Notes under the pieces: model-generated
What the model was told of the DNA's origin: nothing
Databases searched by the model: none
What the model saw: only the letters and a program-made list of their open reading frames with translations
DNA from: GCA-2724215 sp015660315
GTDB taxonomy: Bacteria; Latescibacterota; UBA2968; UBA8231
Assembly: GCA_029941315.1 (NCBI GenBank)
Contig: JAPYQE010000344.1
Span: forward strand, 1 to 5,877
Length of the DNA: 5,877 nucleotides
Reading direction: 5' to 3'
Shown here: piece after piece, positions 1-5,186 of the stretch
How positions within the stretch are numbered: position 1 is the first letter of the stretch
How the letters are laid out: every line of letters begins with the position of its first letter
Made by a program: the position numbers and the translations under genes

Positions 1-585
1 CACCTGATCGCTGCCGACGCGGAGGGTAACTGCCTGACCTTCACACACACCCTCGGCAATATCTACGGTGGGCACGACGTGCTCGGCACGACGGGAGTAC
101 TGGGCAGCAATTCAATGGACTGGTTCGATCTGGACCAGAACGTGTGGAGCGCCGAGCCTAGCCATCTGGTACTCGAACCTGGCAAGAGAAACCGCTTCAC
201 CCTGAGCCCGGGCATGGTCTTCAAAGACGGCAAACCCGTGGTGCTCATCGGTGGTTCGGCCGCTGAAACCACCATGCCGGGCATCGCCCAAGTGTTGTTG
301 AACATGCTCGACTTTGATCTCGACCCGCAGTCGGCCATCGAAGCGCCCCGCGTCGTATTTGGCGACATCTTGCACTGGACCGGCGGTTCGACGCTGCATC
401 TGGACCCCGAGATTCGCGCCGCCATCGGCGACAGTCTCCAGGCCATGGGACACGTACTGGCCGAGGAGCCGGGAGGGCGCCGCCCCATCGTCGGCATGGT
501 CAACGCCGTATCCATTGACCCTGAGACGGGACACTTCGCCGGCGGTGCCGAGATTCGCGCCGACGGCCACGTGTCTGGGTATTAA
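1..585 (+). CDS. Gamma-glutamyltransferase-family Ntn hydrolase, small-subunit part (5' truncated by window edge)
   Basis: The reading frame is open from base 1 to a TAA at 583-585 and gives 194 residues. In this family a precursor cleaves itself before a threonine, which becomes the nucleophile of the small subunit, usually secreted or periplasmic. The window begins with HLIAADAEGN, matching the family segment (T)THxxVVDxxGN, so the nucleophile should lie one or two codons before base 1. Other family landmarks are TLGNIYGG (residues 17-24), SNSMDWF (36-42), LSPGMVFKDGKP and a C-terminal GGAEIRADGHVSGY. The length matches the roughly 190-residue small subunit of E. coli Ggt. From a remembered alignment, several gamma-glutamyl-binding positions differ: Asn411 to Gly, Gln430 to Ser, Asp433 to Trp, Ser462-Ser463 to Phe-Thr, and the oxyanion Gly-Gly to Ala-Ala. 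The fold assignment is secure. Activity on glutathione is doubtful; another amide hydrolase or acylase role is possible. Confidence 0.88.
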   Translation, partial: HLIAADAEGNCLTFTHTLGNIYGGHDVLGTTGVLGSNSMDWFDLDQNVWSAEPSHLVLEPGKRNRFTLSPGMVFKDGKPVVLIGGSAAETTMPGIAQVLLNMLDFDLDPQSAIEAPRVVFGDILHWTGGSTLHLDPEIRAAIGDSLQAMGHVLAEEPGGRRPIVGMVNAVSIDPETGHFAGGAEIRADGHVSGY

Positions 586-594
586 AGTATTAAG
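579..594 (+). repeat. 8-base tandem duplication over the stop codon of the first gene
   Basis: GTATTAAA is followed directly by GTATTAAG. The first copy supplies the TAT codon and TAA stop of the gamma-glutamyltransferase homologue. The second copy is out of frame and adds no backup stop. It is probably a simple slippage duplication. Confidence 0.5.
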
Positions 595-885
595 GGGGCC
601 ATTTCGTCGCAGACATTCTGCAGTAGCAAAAACACCAACTCGCGTTTGAACACAATGGCTCCGGGTAAATGCACCGTATCGAGAAAACACGGCGCGACGC
701 CCCGCAAAATCGGACTTTCTACCTATCTCCATACTTCGCACCCGCCCCCAGTCAATGAAATTACACAAATGGAAAAGGGGCTTGACGCGAGCACGGGCGG
801 TCTCTTTTTGTTGGGGTTCTTGTCGAGTTTTATGTAGCGCCGCATATTGACATTACGAATTAGGTAGCCGGGTCGCCGTCGTGCT

Positions 886-912
886 GCCGGTGGGATCATA
901 GCCCTCACCGGC
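886..912 (+). repeat. Inverted repeat/hairpin upstream of the DHDPS-family gene
   Basis: GCCGGTG at 886-892 is the exact reverse complement of CACCGGC at 906-912, with a 13-base loop in which GG and CC can add two pairs past a bulge. No T-run follows on the + strand, so it is not a typical intrinsic terminator. It lies about 80 bases before the next start codon and could be a leader hairpin or an operator. Confidence 0.45.
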
Positions 913-978
913 CGATTCTACCATACTTACAATTGCGAATACGGTATTTACCGCGAGAGCCCATAGGCCCCGCAATAC

Positions 979-985
979 GAAAGGA
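979..985 (+). promoter_or_regulatory. Shine-Dalgarno site of the DHDPS-family gene
   Basis: GAAAGGA lies six bases before the ATG at 992 and fixes that start. The encoded N-terminus (MKGIFGLLPTPY at residues 7-18) fits the first beta strand of the family. Confidence 0.7.
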
Positions 986-991
986 CCAACG

Positions 992-1900
992 ATGGCGCGA
1001 TTTGACGATATGAAGGGTATCTTCGGGCTGCTTCCCACGCCCTATAAAGAAGATCTAGAAATCCACACCGACGACCTGAAGAAGGTGGCCAACTTCTGCT
1101 GCGAGAGCGGCCAACATGGTATCGTCTGGCCCGTTATGGTCGGCGAATTCTGGTTCCTCGGCGAAGCAGAGCGGATCCGCGCGTTGGACGTGGTAATGGA
1201 AGCGGTAAACGGCCGCCTACCGGTCGTCTTCGGCTGCTCGGGCATCTCGGTGCCGCAGGTCCTGCTCTATGCGCGGGCGGGGCAAAAAGCGGGGGTGGAT
1301 TCGATCATTGCCATGGCGCCCGCGCGCACCGACCAGGACGGGGCCATCGACATGTACCGGCGCATGGCCGAGGTCTACGACGGCCCAATCATGGTGCAGA
1401 ACGCCGACAACTACGCGCCCTTGCGCGGCGAACAGATCGCCGCGCTCGTCGACGAGATCCCGCAGATCGAATACATCAAAGAAGAACGGCAGCCGGGACC
1501 GAAACATATCGCCGAGGTCGCCGACCTGGTCAGCGATCAGGTCAAATGCATCTTCGGCGGCGCGGGCGGCAAGTTTTTGCCCGACGAGATGCGGCGCGGC
1601 GCCAAGGGCAATATGCCGGCCTGTGAACTGGCCGACGTATTGGTGAAGATTAGCGACTTGTGGTGGGCCGGCCAAGAGGAGGAGGCGCGCGCCCTACACC
1701 GCCGGCTGTTGCCGCTGATCAATCTGGAAAATCACCCTTTTATGCGCTATATCCTCAAGCGACGCGGCGTGTTTAGCACGCTGGTGGAACGGGCGCCCGC
1801 CGGCAAGATGGCGCTCGACGAAGGCGACAAACGGGAAATATCGACCTTGTTGCAGGCGATTGCGGGGGACCTCGATTCTTTTCTAATACAGCCCGAATAA
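992..1900 (+). CDS. Dihydrodipicolinate synthase-family aldolase/lyase, non-canonical active site
   Basis: The 302-residue product has the length and order of the DapA/NanA class I aldolase superfamily, a cytoplasmic TIM barrel that forms a Schiff base between a lysine and a keto acid. Visible landmarks are GLLPTPY (12-18), a glycine-glutamate pair at 51-52 where DapA has GTTGE, the YIKEE block (161-165) with the probable Schiff-base Lys163, and FGGAGGKFLPDEMRRG (188-203) where DapA has its GDD segment. Residues that make DapA a true dihydrodipicolinate synthase are absent: Thr44-Thr45 become Met49-Val50, Tyr133 becomes Gln136 and Tyr107 appears to become Arg112. Biosynthesis of lysine is therefore unlikely. 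The PIMVQNA segment recalls 2-keto-3-deoxy sugar-acid dehydratases, a resemblance from memory only. The oxidoreductase gene 140 bases downstream suggests a shared catabolic role. Family membership is firm; the substrate is unknown. Confidence 0.9.
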   Translation: MARFDDMKGIFGLLPTPYKEDLEIHTDDLKKVANFCCESGQHGIVWPVMVGEFWFLGEAERIRALDVVMEAVNGRLPVVFGCSGISVPQVLLYARAGQKAGVDSIIAMAPARTDQDGAIDMYRRMAEVYDGPIMVQNADNYAPLRGEQIAALVDEIPQIEYIKEERQPGPKHIAEVADLVSDQVKCIFGGAGGKFLPDEMRRGAKGNMPACELADVLVKISDLWWAGQEEEARALHRRLLPLINLENHPFMRYILKRRGVFSTLVERAPAGKMALDEGDKREISTLLQAIAGDLDSFLIQPE

Positions 1901-1925
1901 TTCGCCGTGCCCACCAGCAGAAACT

Positions 1926-1940
1926 ATCTGCGCCGCAGAT
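1926..1940. promoter_or_regulatory. 15-base palindrome, candidate operator
   Basis: ATCTGCG at 1926-1932 and CGCAGAT at 1934-1940 are exact reverse complements around a single central C. It sits 26 bases after the stop of the DHDPS-family gene and 100 bases before the GTG of the oxidoreductase gene. A perfect dyad of this size between metabolic genes fits a dimeric repressor site. As RNA it would form only a short stem without a T-run, so a terminator is less likely. Confidence 0.35.
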
Positions 1941-2025
1941 TGACTAGAGCCGGGCGGAAAGTCAGGCAGTCCGTTCTATCTTGCGCATAGGCCAACAACG
2001 ACAAAATGCATAGAAATGCCCACTC

Positions 2026-2033
2026 TAAGGAGA
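2026..2033 (+). promoter_or_regulatory. Shine-Dalgarno site that selects the GTG start of the oxidoreductase gene
   Basis: TAAGGAGA is a strong ribosome-binding site, seven bases before the GTG at 2041. An ATG at 2016 lies upstream of this site and opens a different, non-matching frame, so the GTG is the credible start. Confidence 0.8.
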
Positions 2034-2040
2034 CAAATAC

Positions 2041-3036
2041 GTGAAAGCCATCAAGACCGGTATCATCGGCTTCGGCCGCATGGCCTCCAACCACCACCTG
2101 ACCGCCATGCGCGAGACCGAGTTATTCGACATCACCACCGTCTGCGATATCACCGAAAGCCGCCGCCAAGCCGCCGAAGAGGAGGGCCTGAGTGCCACCG
2201 ACGACATCGACGATTTTCTCGATTCGGACCTGGAACTGATTCTTATCACCACGCATTCCTCGCTACACTACGAATCCGCGCTGAAGGTCGCGGCGGCGAA
2301 AAAGCACATGCTAATCGAAAAACCGCTCGCCGTCTACGGCCCCGAAGCCGAAGAGATGGTCCAGGCCGCCGCCGACAATGGCGTGATGATCACCGCCTAC
2401 CACAACCGACACTACGACGACGACTACCGCCTGGTTAAAGCCGCCGTGCGCGACGGCCTGATCGGCGATATCATCACCGTCGAGAATCGCACCATGGGCG
2501 CCCGGCCGGCCGTCGGTTTCGGCGTGCCCGACTACAACCAGGAGTGGCGCATCACCGCGCAGGCTGGCGGCGGCACGATGCTCGACTTCGGGCCGCACTG
2601 GGTCGAACAACTGCTCGACCTGATGGAAGGCCGCACCGTCGTCTCCGTCTTCGCCGACGTGCGCAATATCAAATGGGGTGACGCCGAGGATCTCTTCGAC
2701 ATCACTATGGTCTTCGACAATGGCGCCCGCGCCCGCGCGTCTAAGGCCGATATCTCCTATTGCAACCTACCCTACAAGTGGGTCGCCCTCGGAACGGATG
2801 CTTCGCTCACCTACGAGAACGGCCAAAACGAATACTGCACCATCCACGGGCCGGATTACGAGATGAAACGCACCAAGTCCGTCGAGCAACTGAGCCTGCA
2901 CATCAATATCGCCGAGCACATCCGCGACGGGAAAGAGCTGATTATCCCCGCGTCGCATGCCCTGCGCGTGATGCAGGTATTGGAGGCGGCAAGGCAATCC
3001 GGCGCGTCGGGCAAGAGCGTGGACGTGGCGATCTAA
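2041..3036 (+). CDS. Gfo/Idh/MocA-family NAD(P)-dependent oxidoreductase
   Basis: The 331-residue product shows both halves of the family. The N-terminal Rossmann fold has GIIGFGRMA (residues 7-15, a GxxGxG dinucleotide-binding loop) and VCDITESRR (34-42), whose Asp36 at the end of the second strand favours NAD over NADP. EKPLA (93-97) carries the conserved Lys94. The C-terminal alpha/beta half contains GGGTMLDFGPHWVEQLLDL (176-194), with Asp182 and His186 at the usual catalytic positions. These cytoplasmic enzymes oxidise or reduce sugars, inositols, sugar acids or related alcohols. The length is at the short end for the family, and no signal peptide is present. It follows the DHDPS-family gene in the same direction, suggesting a joint catabolic route in which one enzyme does the redox step and the other a keto-acid cleavage or dehydration. 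Substrate cannot be read from the sequence. No defects were seen. Confidence 0.93.
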   Translation: MKAIKTGIIGFGRMASNHHLTAMRETELFDITTVCDITESRRQAAEEEGLSATDDIDDFLDSDLELILITTHSSLHYESALKVAAAKKHMLIEKPLAVYGPEAEEMVQAAADNGVMITAYHNRHYDDDYRLVKAAVRDGLIGDIITVENRTMGARPAVGFGVPDYNQEWRITAQAGGGTMLDFGPHWVEQLLDLMEGRTVVSVFADVRNIKWGDAEDLFDITMVFDNGARARASKADISYCNLPYKWVALGTDASLTYENGQNEYCTIHGPDYEMKRTKSVEQLSLHINIAEHIRDGKELIIPASHALRVMQVLEAARQSGASGKSVDVAI

Positions 3037-3070
3037 AATCGTCTTATTTATACAGATCGCCATTTTCGAA

Positions 3071-3080
3071 AAAGATCTTT
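3071..3080. repeat. Perfect 10-base palindrome in the asnS leader
   Basis: AAAGATCTTT reads the same on both strands and lies 73 bases before the asnS ATG, just upstream of a possible -10 box. It may be a small operator, but such AT-rich palindromes also arise by chance. Confidence 0.25.
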
Positions 3081-3086
3081 CAGTTC

Positions 3087-3092
3087 TATAAG
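3087..3092 (+). promoter_or_regulatory. asnS: Possible -10 box of asnS
   Basis: TATAAG matches five of six bases of TATAAT and sits in an AT-rich patch unlike the flanking coding DNA. The best -35 sequences at 16-18 bases (TTCGAA or TTTCGA near 3064-3070) match only half the consensus, so this is a weak prediction. Confidence 0.3.
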
Positions 3093-3106
3093 CAAGTAAT
3101 ATTTAA

Positions 3107-3126
3107 CCACGGAAGGGCGTCCGTGG
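3107..3126 (+). repeat. Hairpin in the asnS leader
   Basis: CCACGGA at 3107-3113 pairs with TCCGTGG at 3120-3126 around a six-base loop AGGGCG. The hairpin encloses an alternative in-frame GTG (3123) and its purine-rich GGAAGGG site, which argues against that GTG as start. It ends 26 bases before the ATG at 3153. It could tune translation or RNA stability. Confidence 0.45.
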
Positions 3127-3152
3127 AAAATATTCGATCGACAGGACACTAC

Positions 3153-4616
3153 ATGCAACAAACCGCAAAAAGAACGCGCGTAGTCGACGTCTTAAACACG
3201 GACAACATAGGCCAGACCCTGACCGTCAAAGGCTGGGTGCGGTTTTTTCGCCAAAACCGCTTTCTCCTGCTCAACGACGGCTCGACGATACACAATATCC
3301 AAGTGGTGGTCGATTACGAGTCATTCGACGAAGCACTGATCAAAAAACTGACGACCGGCGCCGCCGTCTCGGCGACGGGCCAAGTGGTAGAATCGCAAGG
3401 CTCTGGCCAGGCCGTCGAGATCCTCGCCGAAACCCTGGAGCTCTTGGGCGAGGCCCACCCCGACCAGGTGCAGACGACCATCCTGCAACCAAAGGCGCAC
3501 ACCTTGGAGACCTTGCGCGAGCAAGCGCATCTCAGATTCCGCACCAATACCTTTGGCGCGGTGTTCAGAATCCGGCATGCGTTGGCCTTCGCGGTGCACC
3601 AGTATTTCAATGAGCGCGGCTATTACAATCTGCACACGCCCATTATCACCGCCTCAGACGCCGAAGGCGCGGGTGAAATGTTCCAGGTGACCACGCTGCC
3701 GCTCGATGCCCCCCCACGCACGGAAGAAGGTGGCATAGACTATGGCGAAGATTTTTTCGGCAAGGAAACCAGTCTTACCGTCTCGGGCCAACTAGAAGCC
3801 GAATTGGCGGCTATGGCCCTGGGCCAGGTTTATACCTTCGGGCCGACCTTCCGCGCCGAAAACTCAAACACCTCCCGGCACCTAGCTGAATTCTGGATGA
3901 TTGAACCCGAGGTCGCCTTCAACGACCTACGCGACAACATGGACCTCGGCGAGAATTTCCTGAAAGACTGCGTCAAATACGCGACGGACCACTGCGCCGA
4001 CGACCTGGCCTTTTTGCACGAGCGCGAGGCCAAGGCCGAAAGCCAACTGCCCAAAGCCCAGCGCAACGAGATGCCACTGCTAGCACGGTTGGCCTTCGTC
4101 GTCAACAATGAGTTTGAGCGCCTAACCTACACCGAGGCGATAGACGTCCTGCGCAATTCCAAGCCATACAAAAAGAACAAATTCGAATACCCCATCGAAT
4201 GGGGCCTCGACCTGCATAGCGAGCACGAGCGCTATCTCGTCGAGAAGCACTTTATGAAACCGGTGATCCTAGTAGACTATCCCGCGGCGATCAAGGCCTT
4301 CTACATGCGCTTGAACGACCCTGACGAGCAGGGACGCGAAACGGTTGCGGCCATGGACATTCTTTTTCCAGGTGTCGGCGAGATCATGGGCGGGTCCCAG
4401 CGCGAGGAGCGATTAGATGTTTTGCAACAACGCTGCGCCGCTTTCGACATACCCGCCAAGGAAATGGATTGGTATCTGGACACCCGACGTTTCGGTACCG
4501 CGGTGCACGCCGGCTTTGGCCTCGGTTTTGAGCGGTTGATGATGTTCGTCACCGGCATGACGAATATCCGTGACGTCATTCCGTTCCCGCGGGCGCCCAA
4601 GAGCGCCGAGTTCTGA
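3153..4616 (+). CDS. asnS: Asparaginyl-tRNA synthetase (AsnRS)
   Basis: This class IIb synthetase (487 residues) joins asparagine to tRNA(Asn) using ATP, in the cytoplasm. An N-terminal anticodon-binding OB fold (about residues 22-95) starts with LTVKGWVR. The catalytic core has the motif 1 region HTPIITASDAEGAGEMF (161-177), motif 2 TFRAENSNTSRHLAEFW (232-248) with Arg234 and Glu236, GGSQREERLDVL (413-424), and motif 3 GFGLGFERL (454-462) with Arg461. The protein ends in the family signature NIRDVIPFPRAP. It is about 20 residues longer than the E. coli enzyme, partly through a segment near 290-315, and recalls the Bacteroidetes-type form. ATG 3153 is chosen because AGGA lies six bases upstream and MQQTAKRTRVVDVL aligns with family N-termini. 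The frame stays open further upstream, even into the previous gene, but that extension resembles nothing. The alternative GTG 3123 would add ten residues. Confidence 0.97.
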   Translation: MQQTAKRTRVVDVLNTDNIGQTLTVKGWVRFFRQNRFLLLNDGSTIHNIQVVVDYESFDEALIKKLTTGAAVSATGQVVESQGSGQAVEILAETLELLGEAHPDQVQTTILQPKAHTLETLREQAHLRFRTNTFGAVFRIRHALAFAVHQYFNERGYYNLHTPIITASDAEGAGEMFQVTTLPLDAPPRTEEGGIDYGEDFFGKETSLTVSGQLEAELAAMALGQVYTFGPTFRAENSNTSRHLAEFWMIEPEVAFNDLRDNMDLGENFLKDCVKYATDHCADDLAFLHEREAKAESQLPKAQRNEMPLLARLAFVVNNEFERLTYTEAIDVLRNSKPYKKNKFEYPIEWGLDLHSEHERYLVEKHFMKPVILVDYPAAIKAFYMRLNDPDEQGRETVAAMDILFPGVGEIMGGSQREERLDVLQQRCAAFDIPAKEMDWYLDTRRFGTAVHAGFGLGFERLMMFVTGMTNIRDVIPFPRAPKSAEF

Positions 4617-4667
4617 TGCCAATCAACGACGCAGATCTCGCGTGAGTCCTGCATATCAAACAGAGGT

Positions 4668-4691
4668 CGTCTGAGTTTTCATCAGACGTTT
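4668..4691 (+). terminator. Probable weak intrinsic terminator after asnS
   Basis: CGTCTGA (4668-4674) pairs exactly with TCAGACG (4682-4688) around a seven-base loop, and three T follow. It lies 52 bases after the asnS stop, where a terminator is expected. The short T-tract makes it weak or incomplete. Confidence 0.45.
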
Positions 4692-4810
4692 ATGGGCATA
4701 ACTTTGACACATTATATGCGTATAAACAACAACTTATGATTTACCAACGAATAAAAGATTGACGCTTTTTCACCAATAGTTCACCAAATGGTTGTTTTAA
4801 TTTCATGTTC
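4689..4810. other. AT-rich stretch with short repeats between asnS and the downstream region
   Basis: This stretch is far richer in A and T than the rest of the window and has no gene. It contains a perfect TTGACA (4704-4709), a dyad TTATA-TGCG-TATAA (4712-4725), TATGAT (4735-4740), a second TTGACG (4759-4764) and two TTCACCAA copies. The -35-like and -10-like boxes do not combine at 16-18 base spacing, so no standard sigma-70 promoter can be called. It probably holds regulatory signals or marks an old junction. Confidence 0.45.
4769..4787. repeat. Direct repeat TTCACCAA with 11-base period
   Basis: TTCACCAA occurs at 4769-4776 and again at 4780-4787, spaced by about one helical turn. The second copy merges into ACCAAATGGT, a partial dyad. 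Repeats phased like this can bind a regulator or recombinase, but two copies are weak evidence. Confidence 0.35.
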
Positions 4811-4818
4811 TCGTCACC

Positions 4819-4850
4819 GCCCCCGCCATCCGCTTGGATTCGACGGGGGC
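4819..4850. repeat. GC-rich two-part hairpin
   Basis: GCCCCCG (4819-4825) pairs with CGGGGGC (4844-4850). Inside, ATCC (4828-4831) pairs with GGAT (4836-4839) around the loop GCTT. No T-run follows on either strand, so it is not a standard intrinsic terminator. It precedes the ribosome-binding site of the small remnant by about 30 bases. Confidence 0.45.
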
Positions 4851-4892
4851 TTCGCGTATAAAGTCGGCGAACCCCAAAATGGAGGCGGCAGG

Positions 4893-5027
4893 ATGACGAT
4901 CGAGTAAGGGGTGGAGCAGCTGGAGAAGCGCAACAAGCGCCTGACGGTGGCGATGTGCGTAGTGGTGACGATGGGGGCGACAGGCAGGACGCTTAACCCT
5001 AGTGACGATGGCGACTGTAACCCCTGA
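4893..5027 (+). pseudogene. Remnant of a small coiled-coil/membrane protein gene with an early in-frame stop
   Basis: GGAGG at 4881-4885 sits seven bases before ATG 4893, a strong initiation site. The frame reads MTIE, then TAA (4905-4907), then continues as GVEQLEKRNKRLTVAMCVVV and TMGATGRT before a TGA at 5025-5027. A charged heptad-like segment (VEQLEKRNKRL) followed by a short hydrophobic stretch is a pattern I recall from many short hypothetical proteins of the form MTIEERVEQLERRN plus one membrane helix. Read this way, the TAA replaces a codon in the EER region. The hydrophobic stretch is short (about 10 residues), suggesting an internal deletion too. An alternative is a live 38-residue protein from GTG 4911, but its purine-rich site touches the start codon with no spacer. 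No function is claimed. Confidence 0.45.
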
Positions 5028-5139
5028 TCCGACCGTGGCAGACAATATCGAAATCACAACTGAGTTCGTTATGCACCTAGCTAATATCGTCACTTACCTT
5101 GCTGTAGACCAAGAAGACCTTGTGCAACTAACGCCGTAA
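5008..5139 (+). CDS. Small overlapping ORF, possibly the frame-shifted tail of the same remnant
   Basis: ATG 5008 opens 43 codons to TAA 5137-5139, one frame forward of the preceding remnant and overlapping its end by 20 bases. The product contains VADNIEITTEFVMHLANIVT, then a tail with YLAVDQEDLVQLTP, and has a balanced composition that could form an amphipathic helix. I do not recognise it. No Shine-Dalgarno sequence precedes ATG 5008 or the GTG at 5002, so independent initiation is unlikely. It would need translational coupling to the upstream frame, or it is the 3' part of one gene broken by an insertion or deletion near 5000. Chance is also possible for an ORF this short. Confidence 0.25.
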   Translation: MATVTPDPTVADNIEITTEFVMHLANIVTYLAVDQEDLVQLTP

Positions 5140-5149
5140 TTTGATATGT

Positions 5150-5173
5150 TGTCTAGGCCCACCACATTAGACA
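5150..5173. repeat. Inverted repeat just upstream of the secreted-protein gene
   Basis: TGTCTA (5150-5155) pairs with TAGACA (5168-5173) across 12 bases. The right arm ends two bases before the GGAG ribosome-binding site at 5176-5179. The position suits an operator or a hairpin that affects initiation, though six-base arms are short. Confidence 0.3.
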
Positions 5174-5175
5174 CT

Positions 5176-5183
5176 GGAGAAAG
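5176..5183 (+). promoter_or_regulatory. Shine-Dalgarno site of the secreted-protein gene
   Basis: GGAGAAAG, with its GGAG core seven bases before ATG 5187, gives a clear initiation site and supports the following gene, which runs off the window. Confidence 0.7.
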
Positions 5184-5186
5184 ACG

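Larger units (their letters stand above)
586..991. other. Intergenic stretch without a supportable gene
   Basis: About 400 bases separate the first gene from the DHDPS-family gene. A short forward ORF (TTG at 646 to TAG at 837) and some reverse ORFs exist, but none has a Shine-Dalgarno sequence, a recognisable motif or gene-like composition. There is a small hairpin GCAGA-CAT-TCTGC at 609-621, a T-rich patch near 803-809, a perfect -35-like TTGACA at 847-852 with no matching -10 box at normal spacing, and a stronger inverted repeat at 886-912. The promoter of the downstream gene is expected here, but I cannot point to it. Confidence 0.6.

Noticed and set aside
112..768. Reverse-strand 218-codon ORF
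   Set aside because: It lies opposite the gamma-glutamyltransferase-family gene and has no recognisable motif. Long antisense frames are usual in GC-rich coding DNA.
646..837. Forward ORF of 63 codons in the gap before the DHDPS-family gene
   Set aside because: It starts with TTG, has no ribosome-binding site and shows no family resemblance.
853..1038. Reverse-strand 61-codon ORF with a hydrophobic middle
   Set aside because: It overlaps the supported start of the DHDPS-family gene and has no initiation signal that I can see. The hydrophobic stretch comes from the complement of non-coding sequence.
2760..3152. Upstream extension of the asnS frame into the previous gene
   Set aside because: The extension is an out-of-frame reading of the oxidoreductase gene and matches no synthetase N-terminus. 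The start at 3153 has a ribosome-binding site and the right alignment.
4704..4726. TTGACA followed by TATAAA as a promoter
   Set aside because: The spacing is only 11 bases, too short for a sigma-70 promoter.
4769..4790. CACCA repeats as a tRNA 3' end or an attachment site
   Set aside because: No tRNA arms, T-loop or acceptor stem can be folded upstream, and no integrase gene is present.
4879..4896. Five-codon leader peptide MEAAG whose TGA overlaps the ATG of the remnant
   Set aside because: It is too short to separate from chance, and its start has no clear ribosome-binding site.
4803..5093. Reverse-strand 96-codon ORF
   Set aside because: It opposes the remnant that has the better initiation site, and its His/Arg-rich composition looks like an antisense shadow.
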